A stretch of 25,930 nt of DNA, taken from positions 1-25,930 of the forward strand of contig LWDP01000054.1 of the NCBI GenBank assembly GCA_002087915.1, given 5' to 3'. Shown piece by piece: positions 7,485-16,074 of this stretch. The translations under genes were made by a program, and so were the position numbers. Source of the stretch: Enterospora canceri. Its lineage: Eukaryota; Microsporidia; Enterocytozoonidae. Within the stretch, counting starts at the first letter, position 1; every line of letters starts with the position of its first letter. A model generated the notes under the pieces. That model was not told the DNA's origin and searched no databases. It saw nothing but the letters and a program-made list of their open reading frames with translations.

Positions 7485-8795
7485 ATGGCATTCAATAATT
7501 CTACAATTGGATCTCTCTTAAGTAGCATCAACCACGAGAAGACTAAACACATCACAATGCTCTACAGAATAAGGAGACTGCTTGAGCTGGGGGAGAAGGG
7601 CGGATACCTCCTGGTTCGTGGAACTGGAGACAAATTGCTGGTGACTGAAAACCAGAAGGTGATTTACGATAGGGTGAAATTCAACCACCCTGTGACCAAG
7701 ATATTTGGTGAATTCGTAGAAAGAGCATCAGAAAGTATAAATGGAGCAAGATACATGATTGGATTGAGTAGAAGACTGGTAGACAAGCTGATAGTCCTAT
7801 TGGACAGCGGTGTCACAGGAAAGTACATAAGTAACGGTCTACGAGACCTGGAAATTGAGTCACAGTTTGTGGAGGAAGAGGCTGGCTTAGCCAGACTCTT
7901 CTTCTCGGTGCTAGGAAACATGCACCTTTCTAAGACACTTTTAAGGGCAATTAGTGAAACAGGCTCATTTGATACTGAGAGGATTCGTCTTATAAAGATG
8001 AATACAGGTGTATTTGATGATACGGTGCTAGTTAGTGGAATGGTGGTACCAAATGGCGTATCAGGGCGCATAAGACGTGGGGTGAATACGACACTTGGTC
8101 TCTACAGCTGTGCCCTGGACATTCCTAGGACTGAACTAAAGGGAACTGTTCTCCTCAATGGGGCAGAAGAGCTGCTTCGATATTCGAAGGACGAGACTGA
8201 ACGCATTCGTGAGGCAGTAGATGCCCTTACGACCAATATTCTGCTTGTTCATGGCTCAGTCAACAGCACATTCCTTGATATGTGCAATCGTAGGAATATC
8301 GTGGTTCTACGAATTTACAGCAAATTTGATTTGGTTCGAATCAGCAGGGGCCTTGGTTTGAAGGTGAACGAGACCATTTCAGGCAGAAACAGAACAGTGG
8401 TGAAGGAGGTGTCGACAATCAGGGCTGGAGAGAGGGAGTTCACTCGGGTGATTGGAAATGGGCAGATTCGTACGATTGTGCTTCGTCATTCTCTAAGGGA
8501 GGTTCTTGATGAATACGAGACCAAAATAAATGGGCTACTGAATGGGCTGAAGAACAAGGAGGATTTGCTGGTGGATGAGAGACGGATTCGTGTGAAGAGC
8601 ACTGGAATCGTAGCAGAGGCAGTGCAGGAGGCATTGGAAGACGAGGATGTTCCAATGGTTGATTCAGACAGAGAAAGGTGCTTCTTCTACGCCATGGAGT
8701 TCATTGCGACTGTTTTAGAGGTGGATGAGTATTTGGTAGCTCAGCCAGACCAGTTACAGTTGAAAGAGCCAACTCATTTACAGGAAGATCACTAG
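7485..8795 (+). CDS. CCT8: CCT/TRiC chaperonin theta-like subunit, shortened and lacking the GDGT motif
   Basis: 436 aa, against about 540-560 for ordinary CCT subunits. The segment LYSCALDIPRTELKGTVLLNGAEELLRYS (from about 205) matches the theta-specific 'F-CP-D---TETKGTVLI-TAEEL--FSK' region, and NILLVHGSVNS...NIVVLRIYSKFDLVRISRGLGL fits the apical 'V---GKV-----H---K--I--VR--SKWDLRRL' stretch. CCT8 is one of eight subunits of the cytosolic ring that folds actin, tubulin and WD40 proteins. Odd: where chaperonins have the nucleotide-binding GDGT[TN], this protein reads SESINGARYMIG (82-93), so ATP binding or hydrolysis is probably lost. The C-terminal ATPase segment is also much reduced. Start: TTTTTACCCCA before the ATG. 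Confidence 0.83.
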   Translation: MAFNNSTIGSLLSSINHEKTKHITMLYRIRRLLELGEKGGYLLVRGTGDKLLVTENQKVIYDRVKFNHPVTKIFGEFVERASESINGARYMIGLSRRLVDKLIVLLDSGVTGKYISNGLRDLEIESQFVEEEAGLARLFFSVLGNMHLSKTLLRAISETGSFDTERIRLIKMNTGVFDDTVLVSGMVVPNGVSGRIRRGVNTTLGLYSCALDIPRTELKGTVLLNGAEELLRYSKDETERIREAVDALTTNILLVHGSVNSTFLDMCNRRNIVVLRIYSKFDLVRISRGLGLKVNETISGRNRTVVKEVSTIRAGEREFTRVIGNGQIRTIVLRHSLREVLDEYETKINGLLNGLKNKEDLLVDERRIRVKSTGIVAEAVQEALEDEDVPMVDSDRERCFFYAMEFIATVLEVDEYLVAQPDQLQLKEPTHLQEDH

Positions 8796-8872
8796 GGAAT
8801 TAAAGTAGTAGTTAAAGTAGTAGGTAGTTAGGGTGGTATAGTAGTAGTTAGAATTGGGTTATTTATTTCTGC
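8796..8872. repeat. Convergent spacer with 12-bp tandem repeat
   Basis: TTAAAGTAGTAG occurs twice head-to-tail at 8800-8823, followed by further GTAGTAG/GTAGTTA variants to about 8850. It lies between the 3' ends of CCT8 (plus) and eS27 (minus) and resembles the GTAGTG-rich spacer at 880-920. Confidence 0.7.
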
Positions 8873-9118
8873 CTAATAAGTGTTCTCCACCTTCTTGAAG
8901 GCAGCTCCCTCAACAAGGGCTGCTTTCCCACCAGTGGCCGTGGCTAGGACTGACGCACACATGCAGCATCTCACATCAGTCTGGCTGTGCGAGTAGCAGA
9001 CAGTCGTCTCCTCGCAGTTTCTACACTTTACGTGCATGAAATAGCTATTTGCTGTCCTGAATACGCGCCTCTTCTTATGAACTGCTGTCTCGTTTCTTGG
9101 AATCTGAAGCTGTGCCAT
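8873..9118 (-). CDS. RPS27: 40S ribosomal protein eS27
   Basis: 81 aa, the normal eS27 length. Seen: SYFMHVKCRNC (25-35) and the second knuckle CCMC (51-54), giving the C-x2-C-x15-C-x2-C zinc site (Cys32, Cys35, Cys51, Cys54), followed by the family signature TGGKAALVEGAAFKK near the end. eS27 sits in the head of the small subunit. An extra Cys52 lies inside the second knuckle. Start: minus-strand TTTTGCCCCA abuts the ATG; only 23 bp separate it from the eL29 stop upstream, so its promoter must overlap the eL29 3' end or coding region. Confidence 0.95.
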   Translation of the reverse strand: MAQLQIPRNETAVHKKRRVFRTANSYFMHVKCRNCEETTVCYSHSQTDVRCCMCASVLATATGGKAALVEGAAFKKVENTY

Positions 9119-9135
9119 TGGGGCAAAATTTTATC
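9119..9135 (-). promoter_or_regulatory. CCCC start signal of eS27, squeezed behind eL29
   Basis: Minus-strand AAAATTTTGCCCCA lies between the eL29 stop (9142) and the eS27 ATG (9118). The A/T run plus CCCC is the same combination as before eL29 (AAAATTTGGCCC), fitting a shared ribosomal-gene signal. Confidence 0.6.
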
Positions 9136-9141
9136 AAATTC

Positions 9142-9324
9142 TCATTCTGCCTTCCCAGAAGACTCAGCCTGTTTCTGGCAGTACCGGGAGCATAGGACGT
9201 TCATCATCCGCTTCTGGTTGATTCCTGGCTTCTCCACCAGCTTGCCCCTCTTCGGCCTCCTCTTTCCGCTCCTGTGGTTCTTCTTCGCCTGGTTGCAGTT
9301 CGTGTGATGCGTTCTCTTTGCCAT
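9142..9324 (-). CDS. RPL29: 60S ribosomal protein eL29
   Basis: 60 aa and strongly basic. The N-terminus MAKRTHHTNCNQAKKNHRSG matches the eL29 pattern 'MAKSKNHTNHNQ--K-HRNGIKKP', followed by KRGKLVEKPGINQKRMMN in place of 'SLKGVDPKFLRN'. It is a component of the large subunit near the peptidyl-transferase side. The frame runs three codons' worth and more upstream (to 9351), but the ATG at 9324 gives the family N-terminus and is directly preceded by TTTGGCCC. It is head-to-tail with eS27 (23 bp) and head-to-head with the A49-like gene (29 bp). Confidence 0.92.
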   Translation of the reverse strand: MAKRTHHTNCNQAKKNHRSGKRRPKRGKLVEKPGINQKRMMNVLCSRYCQKQAESSGKAE

Positions 9325-9353
9325 GGGCCAAATTTTGATTGAATTTTCCACCG
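9325..9353. promoter_or_regulatory. 29-bp divergent promoter between eL29 and the A49-like gene
   Basis: Only 29 bases separate the two divergent ATGs. On the minus strand it reads AAAATTTGGCCC into eL29; on the plus strand it reads GATTGAATTTTCCACCG into the A49-like gene. The two start signals must share this DNA or lie inside the opposite gene. Confidence 0.6.
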
Positions 9354-10214
9354 ATGAAGTTCGTCTTTGAAGACTGCGACGAAGGAAGGCAGTTTGAGAC
9401 CAAAATGGTCAATGGCCGCTACATTTTGGAGAATAAGGAGGGTGAAATAGTCAGAAAGGCAACTGAAACCAATTCACCAGTTGATTACTGTGCATGTGAA
9501 ATAGTTGGAGACAGACTACGAATTGGGGAAGAAGAAGCTTGTTTGATGAGAATTGAGACTGAAATGGAAGGAAGCAGTCTCACGGCTGCTGGTGAGTCAG
9601 TTGAGTACGAGCAGATGGTGGCTGAATTTGGAGACAGGCGGGCCAAGGAGGCAGTGAAGAAGAGGGCGATAGAGAGGAAGCCAGCGGCACAGAGGGTGAA
9701 GTTCAACTTGGAGAGCAACGTGGTTAGCGAAAGGGCAAGTTGCCTGGTGGAGCTGTTTGAGAAGGAAGTCACGGACAAGTCGAAGGAGATTGTGAATGCG
9801 CTGGGAGACCAGGGCATTTGCGAGGAGATTTGCGAGAAGATGGGGCTTCCAGGAGTGGAGGCCGTATCAGTGGACGAAGTCGTCGTCTTCGAAAAAAGGT
9901 GCATTTTGGTTCTAATCGACTACGTCAACACAATTCTGACTACAAGGGTAGTTAGTAAGTTTGGGCTGCCTGAGAAGTACGTTGGATTATACCCTATAAT
10001 AGCACAGGATGTGGTTGGAAGGAGACTCAGTCGCATTCTGGCTGATAAACTCGCATCTAAGCTCTACTTGATGATGCTACTCTATTGCAACAATAAAATG
10101 AGTATAGAGGTGCTACCACAGCAGAATTATACGAGAACAAAGTTCAGAAACATGATACGAGCACTAGGGTGTACAATAAGCAAGGGTGGAATAGTAGAAT
10201 ACAAGTTATCATAG
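9354..10214 (+). CDS. RNA polymerase I subunit A49-like protein
   Basis: 286 aa. I assign it tentatively to the A49 (RPA49/POLR1E) family: a beta-rich N-terminal third, a charged linker with the A49-like sequence RRAKEAVKKRAIERKPA (about 100), and an alpha-helical C-terminal half ending in FRNMIRALGCTI, like the 'elfrelGCki' end of the A49 tandem winged helix. A49 works with A34.5 as a built-in TFIIF/TFIIE-like module in Pol I. It is shorter than the yeast protein (about 415 aa), as expected for a compact genome. The frame can be extended by five codons to a TTG at 9339; the ATG at 9354 is preferred. It is adjacent and divergent to eL29 and convergent with the next gene with 13 bp between stops. 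Confidence 0.5.
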   Translation: MKFVFEDCDEGRQFETKMVNGRYILENKEGEIVRKATETNSPVDYCACEIVGDRLRIGEEEACLMRIETEMEGSSLTAAGESVEYEQMVAEFGDRRAKEAVKKRAIERKPAAQRVKFNLESNVVSERASCLVELFEKEVTDKSKEIVNALGDQGICEEICEKMGLPGVEAVSVDEVVVFEKRCILVLIDYVNTILTTRVVSKFGLPEKYVGLYPIIAQDVVGRRLSRILADKLASKLYLMMLLYCNNKMSIEVLPQQNYTRTKFRNMIRALGCTISKGGIVEYKLS

Positions 10215-10227
10215 TATTGATCAACTA

Positions 10228-10638
10228 TTAGTATGGTTCAGGGGTGTAGGAGGTGTACAGTCCAAAGGCGAGCATGGCCAGTAGGATGGTGAGAAAGATG
10301 GTGGCCTGGATTCGATGGGTCTTCCCTCTCAGTCTCCTCTTTTCGTACTTCAAGAAACTGTTCAAAACACGTTCAAGTTTCACCAGATTCGGTGACTTGT
10401 TGCCGTGGTTCAACTGAGATTCAAGGACACTCTTGTTGGTAGTCGATTCCTCATTCTCCTGCATTCTTCTGACTGCCTTTAGCAGGTCACTGGGTGTGAT
10501 TGGCTCGTATATCTGCATGTTTGGTGTGCTAATGAGACCAATCTCAGTTGCCTTCGTCAGTATTCTGCCTATCTCATTCTGGCTCAATACTTTTGTGCCA
10601 TAATTTCTGTAGACAAATTCCTCTAACTTGGAAAACAT
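10228..10638 (-). CDS. Small tail-anchored membrane protein, unknown role
   Basis: 136 aa. Seen: a helical, charged N-terminal domain (1-60, including LSQNEIGRILTKATEIGLIS and ITPSDLLKAVRRM), a polar linker (61-85), a basic helix (86-108, KYEKRRLRGKTHR) and one hydrophobic segment at about 112-129 near the C-terminus, giving a tail-anchor layout with the bulk in the cytosol. The first 60 residues faintly recall the winged-helix part of EAP30/Vps36 proteins ('...SPEDLL-AC---'), but those proteins have no membrane anchor, so I do not assign the family; a SNARE-like protein is another option although no zero-layer heptads are clear. Start: GTACCCCTGT precedes the ATG. Confidence 0.75.
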   Translation of the reverse strand: MFSKLEEFVYRNYGTKVLSQNEIGRILTKATEIGLISTPNMQIYEPITPSDLLKAVRRMQENEESTTNKSVLESQLNHGNKSPNLVKLERVLNSFLKYEKRRLRGKTHRIQATIFLTILLAMLAFGLYTSYTPEPY

Positions 10639-10871
10639 ACAGGGGTACTGAAACAGTGAACCTATTCACCCTGATTGAATTTGTTTATTAAACCTGGTTG
10701 CATAAACTATACGAACAAAATACCACTACATTTTGTTTGTATCAACTATAAATAAACTCGTTTTCTAACCCCCCTTCTTAAATGGTGGGCATTCTACTTG
10801 TTGTTATGGTTTCCCAGCTTGCTGGTTTTTTTTTCAAGTAAATGCTATCCCGGTGCAAACAGTTTAATCTA
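10639..10871. other. Spacer with motifs shared with repeat A
   Basis: 233 bp downstream of SEC31. CTATACGAACAAAAT (10708-10722) is the reverse complement of a 15-bp block in both copies of repeat A (15128-15142 and 17954-17968). AATAAACTCGTTT (10751-10763) also occurs at 3716-3728. No ORF is seen. Confidence 0.5.
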
Positions 10872-13181
10872 CTAGTAGCCTATCTTAATCAGCTCCACCA
10901 GGGACTGCAGCCACACCGTCTTGTTCACGCCCATTGCATCCAGGTCTGTCTTCAGCCTGGAATCTATGTTCTTCATCCTCTGTACTATTGATTCCATTGC
11001 CCCTGCCACTTCGTCAGTTATTGTTGCTGAATCGACTGAATTGTACGTTGCCAGCCCATTCAGAAATCTTGTTTTCTTCTGGTTTATGAGAATGCTGTTT
11101 TTGGTTGCCACTTGCTGTTTTACTTGTTCTACAAGAATGCTAAACTCCCTGAATACACTTTCCCTATTTGTGGCTGATTCACTCTTCTGCCCAAATGGTG
11201 GTGTCATTGGCTTATTCATAAATGGTGTCTTTCCCATTCCTCCTATTCCTGGTCTACCTGGCATAACTGGCCTATTCTGCCCAATTGGTCTTGTTCCAAA
11301 TGCAGGTGTCATTGGCTTTGATGGAAGTGGCCTGGTTTGTGGCTGACTTCCCTGTCCAATTGGTCTCTGCTGACTGCTTCCCATCACTGGTGACTTTGGT
11401 AGTGGTCTCCCTGGAACTGATGCTGGTGATCTCGGTGCCATCACTGGTGACTTTGGTGCCATTCTCAGTGCATTCTGCGCCTGTTGCGGCCTACTCATCC
11501 CAATTGGTGGCCTAGTGAACTTGCCTATTCCACTTGGTGCCACCACCGTATTCAATTTTGCAGTCAACTCGTTAATCTGCCTGAATCCATCCTTATACTG
11601 CTGTATTCTCGTATCATTCACCTTCAAATCGGCCACATCCTCATATTCGCCTATAGAGACCTTGTACCAGAAATACTCGCTAAGATAGTCTGATTCAACA
11701 GGCGTGCTCAGGTCACCAAGAAGCTGCTTGATCTTCGACATGTTTTCGTAGAAGTTGCCTGATAGGACGATTCTGTCGCCCACGATGCTGCTGTCTCCAG
11801 TCAGGGCGCCCTTCAGAATGCGCCCCTCTCTGTCTGTGCCATTCAGGGGAGCCAGATCCAAGTTCAGGTTCAGCAACAAGGCGGCCAGAAGACGAGAGTT
11901 GTTGATTCGGTACAGGCGACTGTAGTCACCAAGCAACTTTGATAGGAGCATCAGCTCATCGAATGATTTGACCTTGTCCAAGACGGCCTTGTCGTTTTCA
12001 ACCAAACTGGCCACGTTGGAGAGTGAAATGGTCTCCTTCGACTCCCTCAGTGCCCCGAAGTCGCCCTTGAGCAGCCTCCGATGCATCTGATTCGTCACGT
12101 CCACCGCAATTCCACTTTTGGCCGTGTTTGTGAGGTAGGCGGGGTTGATTCCGTCTGCGTTCTCGATGAGGTGCTCAGCCGTGTTCGCGTGGTCCCTGAG
12201 CTCGTCGTAGAACGAGTCCACCTTCTCCTCCTTCGTCTCGTAGTCGAGGGAGTGGCTGGACGAGACAGAGAAGGTGCCACCTGGCGCATAAATCATGTTT
12301 CCAACTCGAAAGTGAGGGGCACGAAGGGGGAGTCTCGGGATGGCGTAGATGTCGGTGGAGCCGTCCTTGTTGTTCAGGACGGCCGTTCTCTCAGAGAGGA
12401 CGGCCTCTTTGACCTCGTCTCTCATTGGAATTCTGGCCCCCGTTTTCAGGTTCACGAGGAAGCCACCTGCCAAAACGTGGTCGCCGCAAAATGAGACGAT
12501 TCCGCCTTCGAACGACTCCGTCTCAGTCTGCGTGTCACTCGACAGCTCGTGCATCGAAAGGTGGCTTCTCTCGGACTGCACAACGAGTTTCGTTGGAACC
12601 ACCTCGTCCCATTCGATTCGTTTCACCCTCCTGAACTCAGTCAGCGTCATGATCACAGAATGCTTCTTGATGTCAACCAGGCGGATTGACCCGTCATTCG
12701 TTCCAATTGCGATGATTTTGGACACGCTGCTGTTCCAGGCCATGCAGGATGGGCCTGGGATCTGCACGTCCAGGGCGTATTCCTTGCTATCGGTCAAATT
12801 CACAAAAAACAGCTTTCCGCCCTGGGTGCAGGCAGCAAGCATGTTTTTCTGGGGCAGAAAGTCGAGGACAGCGACTTCGTCGCTGTTGCCAGCGTACTGC
12901 TTCGTGAAGGCCAATTCGAGCTGGTTGCCCTTCAGGGCGTAGACCGAGACAGATCCGTTGTCGTGGCCGACTGCAACGAGGCTGTCGGTCGATTCGCACC
13001 ACTTTACAGAACAGAATTTATGCTCGCTTTTTGTTGCAATTTGCTTCTTCGTCTTCAGGTCGTAGACGATCAGCTCGCTCGTCACAGAGAACGAGGTGTC
13101 AAACAGCCTGGATTTGGTTGCAAGTGCCACAGCGTGCTGCTTTCTAGCGAAGTCTGCGATGCAGTTCTTGTTTATTTTCAT
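10872..13181 (-). CDS. SEC31: COPII outer-coat protein Sec31
   Basis: 769 aa. Sec31 with Sec13 forms the outer cage of COPII vesicles leaving the ER. Seen in order: WD40-type repeats over about residues 1-310 (VKWCESTDSLVAVGHDNGSV, CMAWNSSVSKIIAIGTNDGS); an alpha-solenoid (ACE1) region at about 340-555; a Pro/Met-rich linker at about 555-660 with repeated SPVM and KPMTP[AP]FG motifs, the part that in other Sec31 proteins binds Sec23; and a C-terminal helical domain (660-769). This is shorter than the 1,200-1,300 aa of yeast and human Sec31. Start: TATTTAACCC immediately precedes the ATG. The first 70 codons and 5' flank are duplicated upstream of this start across an N (13226), an assembly seam; the gene itself is complete. 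Confidence 0.88.
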   Translation of the reverse strand: MKINKNCIADFARKQHAVALATKSRLFDTSFSVTSELIVYDLKTKKQIATKSEHKFCSVKWCESTDSLVAVGHDNGSVSVYALKGNQLELAFTKQYAGNSDEVAVLDFLPQKNMLAACTQGGKLFFVNLTDSKEYALDVQIPGPSCMAWNSSVSKIIAIGTNDGSIRLVDIKKHSVIMTLTEFRRVKRIEWDEVVPTKLVVQSERSHLSMHELSSDTQTETESFEGGIVSFCGDHVLAGGFLVNLKTGARIPMRDEVKEAVLSERTAVLNNKDGSTDIYAIPRLPLRAPHFRVGNMIYAPGGTFSVSSSHSLDYETKEEKVDSFYDELRDHANTAEHLIENADGINPAYLTNTAKSGIAVDVTNQMHRRLLKGDFGALRESKETISLSNVASLVENDKAVLDKVKSFDELMLLSKLLGDYSRLYRINNSRLLAALLLNLNLDLAPLNGTDREGRILKGALTGDSSIVGDRIVLSGNFYENMSKIKQLLGDLSTPVESDYLSEYFWYKVSIGEYEDVADLKVNDTRIQQYKDGFRQINELTAKLNTVVAPSGIGKFTRPPIGMSRPQQAQNALRMAPKSPVMAPRSPASVPGRPLPKSPVMGSSQQRPIGQGSQPQTRPLPSKPMTPAFGTRPIGQNRPVMPGRPGIGGMGKTPFMNKPMTPPFGQKSESATNRESVFREFSILVEQVKQQVATKNSILINQKKTRFLNGLATYNSVDSATITDEVAGAMESIVQRMKNIDSRLKTDLDAMGVNKTVWLQSLVELIKIGY

Positions 13182-13479
13182 GGGTTAAATATTTTGTTTG
13201 TTTGTTAGTTTATGCTATGAAAAAGNGCAACGAGGCTGTCGGTCGATTCGCACCACTTTACAGAACAGAATTTATGCTCGCTTTTTGTTGCAATTTGCTT
13301 CTTCGTCTTCAGGTCGTAGACGATCAGCTCGCTCGTCACAGAGAACGAGGTGTCAAACAGCCTGGATTTGGTTGCAAGTGCCACAGCGTGCTGCTTTCTA
13401 GCGAAGTCTGCGATGCAGTTCTTGTTTATTTTCATGGGTTAAATATTTTGTTTGTTTGTTAGTTTATGCTATGAAAAAG
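12973..13479. repeat. Exact 253-bp direct duplication around a single N (assembly seam)
   Basis: Bases 12973-13225 are repeated at 13227-13479, separated only by the N at 13226. The second copy re-encodes the first 69 residues of Sec31 (minus strand, ATG at 13435) and then runs into unrelated sequence. It includes the same non-coding 5' flank, which points to overlapping contig ends and not a gene duplication. Confidence 0.9.
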
Positions 13480-15015
13480 ATTACGGTGATATATAGGATG
13501 ATAGGAGTGTACGTATTGGATATGGGTGTATTACAGTATAAGGATGTAATCAGATATTATTAGAATAGTAGATATTTGATTATTGGGGAAATCAGGTTTA
13601 ATAGGATACAATAATATGGTGAGAAATGGAAGAGTGGATTACGTGTATTAAGGAACTCACATCAACCTGTCACAAACTACAGCAGTAAGTGATTGATTGA
13701 TGATGGCTGTGAAGATTAACGGGTATAATGTAAATGACATCTAAGAAGTTGTTAAGAGAAATAAAACAGCATTATTAGGTTTAGATGAAATCAATATTCT
13801 CTGAGGAAATGATGGGTGTATTAATTATGTTTGGATTGTTGTTGCTATTCAGAGAGACCCTTCTTTACTATCAATCTGATTCTGATAACTTCATGGTTTC
13901 AGGCATTTGCTAATCAAGTATAGAGATATGAAACTAGTGATTTAATTAACATGTATATGTTTGCTAGTAATAAATAATGTGATGTGTATTCCCGACTTAT
14001 GTACCATTTGGTCCTTTTAATTTGTTGTCATTTGTATTGGTCCTTGCTTGATAATTTTTATCACGTACCTTGCTGTATTCAGAAATACTGTTCACTTTGT
14101 TAATTAGTCGTTTACCTCTGTAAAAGGTGGTCTTGTAAAGAAAATCCGGTAATGATCCATACTCATCTCTTCATCCACGTTGTTGTTTGTTTTCGGATTC
14201 GGTTTAATCTCTTTCGTTTTTACCATCATCGTGATCCAGTACAATAACATGCCCATCTCACGTTTCAAACTATTTATATCAGCGTATTGATATTAAAACA
14301 TTGATCAGTATTGTCTCTTGTGCCCCCGTATGTTATACACGTTCTTTTTATTTCTCCTAGGTTACTCTTGTTCCACGTGCTCAATCAAAATGCCAATATT
14401 CTTAGAATATTGACTAATGGATATTCATGTGAGTGCTACTGATTAACCGTATTAGTGCTTCTATATATGCTCTGGTACTACATGAATCATTTTGTTAGAC
14501 GCCCTGAACAGAACACGGTTGTGACAAGAGTCCGTATCTGATTTAAACTGTTCTTGTCGTGTAATGTATACTTTTCATGTTCCAGGTGCAGTATAACTTT
14601 GGTAAAAATTTCCTTATCATTATTCTGTGACACTTCAATATTTGATTTGGCTGTCATTCACACATTTTCATACAATTGATAGCATGTTCTTGTATACACA
14701 TTTCGTGTTCACCTATTGTTTAACATATTAGAATATTAAACTGCGCTAGTAACAGTAGTATTCACGCATGTTCTCGTACGATTAAGGTGAAGTGTCTCAG
14801 GCACTTTTTAAGGGGGTATATTTGAAGAATATTAATGTCAATAGTGTTAGAAAATCTAGTAGAAGGAGTGGATTGATGTAAATCTATGGCTATCCTGCTG
14901 AATAAATAAATATACACGCAGTCATGGCATAGGTAAACAAAAAGGTTTAAGGTATTGAATTGACCATATTAGTGTAAGTATGGTGGATATCGAGACAAAA
15001 CGCGTGATAAATAGC

Positions 15016-15283
15016 ATTTGAGTGAGTTTTGGTATATAAACACCTGCTGTCTATTTGCATCCTGACGCAATTTTACATAAGTTGCCAAATCAGGCAAAAA
15101 TAGTTTGTTTTGAAAAGGTCCGTAACAATTTTGTTCGTATAGAAAATAAATAGAGAAATAATAATAATAAATAGCCTACTATACTACTATTTTGCGTACG
15201 TATAACTGTTTCCAACACATTACAACCTTATAATTCTCATTGCAAGGTTGCATTCTTATCTTTCCAATATTTTACAATGCTAT
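15016..15283 (+). repeat. Dispersed repeat A, copy 1
   Basis: About 265 bp aligning in the same orientation with 17842-18106 at a constant offset of 2826, falling to 2823 near the end. The most conserved core is CATCCTGACGCAATTTTACA through AAATCAGGCAAAAATAGTTT to TTTTGTTCGTATAGAAAAT. By eye it is roughly 85% identical in the core and weaker at both ends. Confidence 0.88.
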
Positions 15284-15823
15284 TTAATTACACTGCTTTC
15301 TGTGTTTTCTATTGTTCTGGTACTCTTTGCACACATTACGTTCATAGGAAGCATATTTACCTGAAAACAAAGAGACAGCCATGTTCCTGTTTATGCACAA
15401 AATCATCGCAAATAACATCACCATTCACATACAAATAACTATGAGAATGTCACAGTTATCCTATTTGCTACAAACTTAAAAATATCGTATTGAATACTTC
15501 CGTAATCAACCACACCGCAATATTACTTGATTTGTTATGTTGGAACAACTGATTATTCATATCAACACTAAGAATGCCACTTTCATTAATAATTTGAGTT
15601 TCTTTTGCAATCCTATAGTTCATTGTTCTCCCTGTATCCTATGTCACTCTTGATATATAAAGTTTACCTGAATAATTCTTTTGTTACTAAGGTTCTTCTG
15701 TCCTTTCTACCACATTAATAGCAAAGAACTCATTTTGTCATCCTCAAATGTGTCATATTTGCTCATTTGTATTACACTCCTTTCCTTGTTACTTCAATCA
15801 TTTTCTACTTTTTGATAATAGTA

Positions 15824-15956
15824 CGTGTACTGTCTATTGACGACTCCGGTTTCATTTTTATGATTCTCAAAATATTGCTTTTCTTATAGTCAATGTTTGA
15901 TAGGGGGTGACACTTTTAGTGATGTCACGAATAATGTCACGAATAGTCACTTGCTT
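15824..15956 (+). repeat. Dispersed repeat B, copy 2, with 12-bp tandem duplication
   Basis: Resembles 3911-4026. This copy contains ATGTCACGAATA twice in tandem (15922-15945), where copy 1 has a single TTACGAATA. It ends about 120 bp before the start of the lysine-repeat membrane-protein gene. Confidence 0.7.
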
Positions 15957-16059
15957 CTATTCAACAGACAGTATGGTGAGTAGTACTGTGATGCAATCAC
16001 CAAATGAACTTGACATATGATATATCAACTAACGACTATTTAAATTTTTCTCCTAATTA

Positions 16060-16063
16060 CCCC
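16060..16063 (+). promoter_or_regulatory. CCCC start signal of the lysine-repeat protein gene
   Basis: TAATTACCCCTGTAATATAGG precedes the ATG at 16075, with CCCC 12-15 bases upstream. It supports this unrecognised ORF as an expressed gene. Confidence 0.5.
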
Positions 16064-16074
16064 TGTAATATAGG

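Larger units (their letters stand above)
13480..16074. other. 2.6-kb gene-poor accessory spacer with dispersed repeats
   Basis: A+T-rich but less extreme than the 19.4-24.6 kb block. I see no ORF above 60 codons with a credible start. It carries repeat A copy 1 (15016-15283) and repeat B copy 2 (15824-15956). The rest is unassigned and could include decayed genes or transposons that I cannot recognise by eye. Confidence 0.55.

Noticed and set aside
9485..9904. 139-codon antisense ORF opposite the A49-like gene
   Set aside because: Shadow frame without start signal; the sense frame fits gene layout and family likeness.
13205..13435. Second copy of a Sec31 N-terminal coding segment
   Set aside because: It is the exact contig-overlap duplicate next to the N, not a gene or gene fragment.
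14104..14256. 50-codon minus-strand ORF with Lys/Asn/Thr-rich product
   Set aside because: Short, with no CCC start signal, no family, and a chance frame is likely in this composition.
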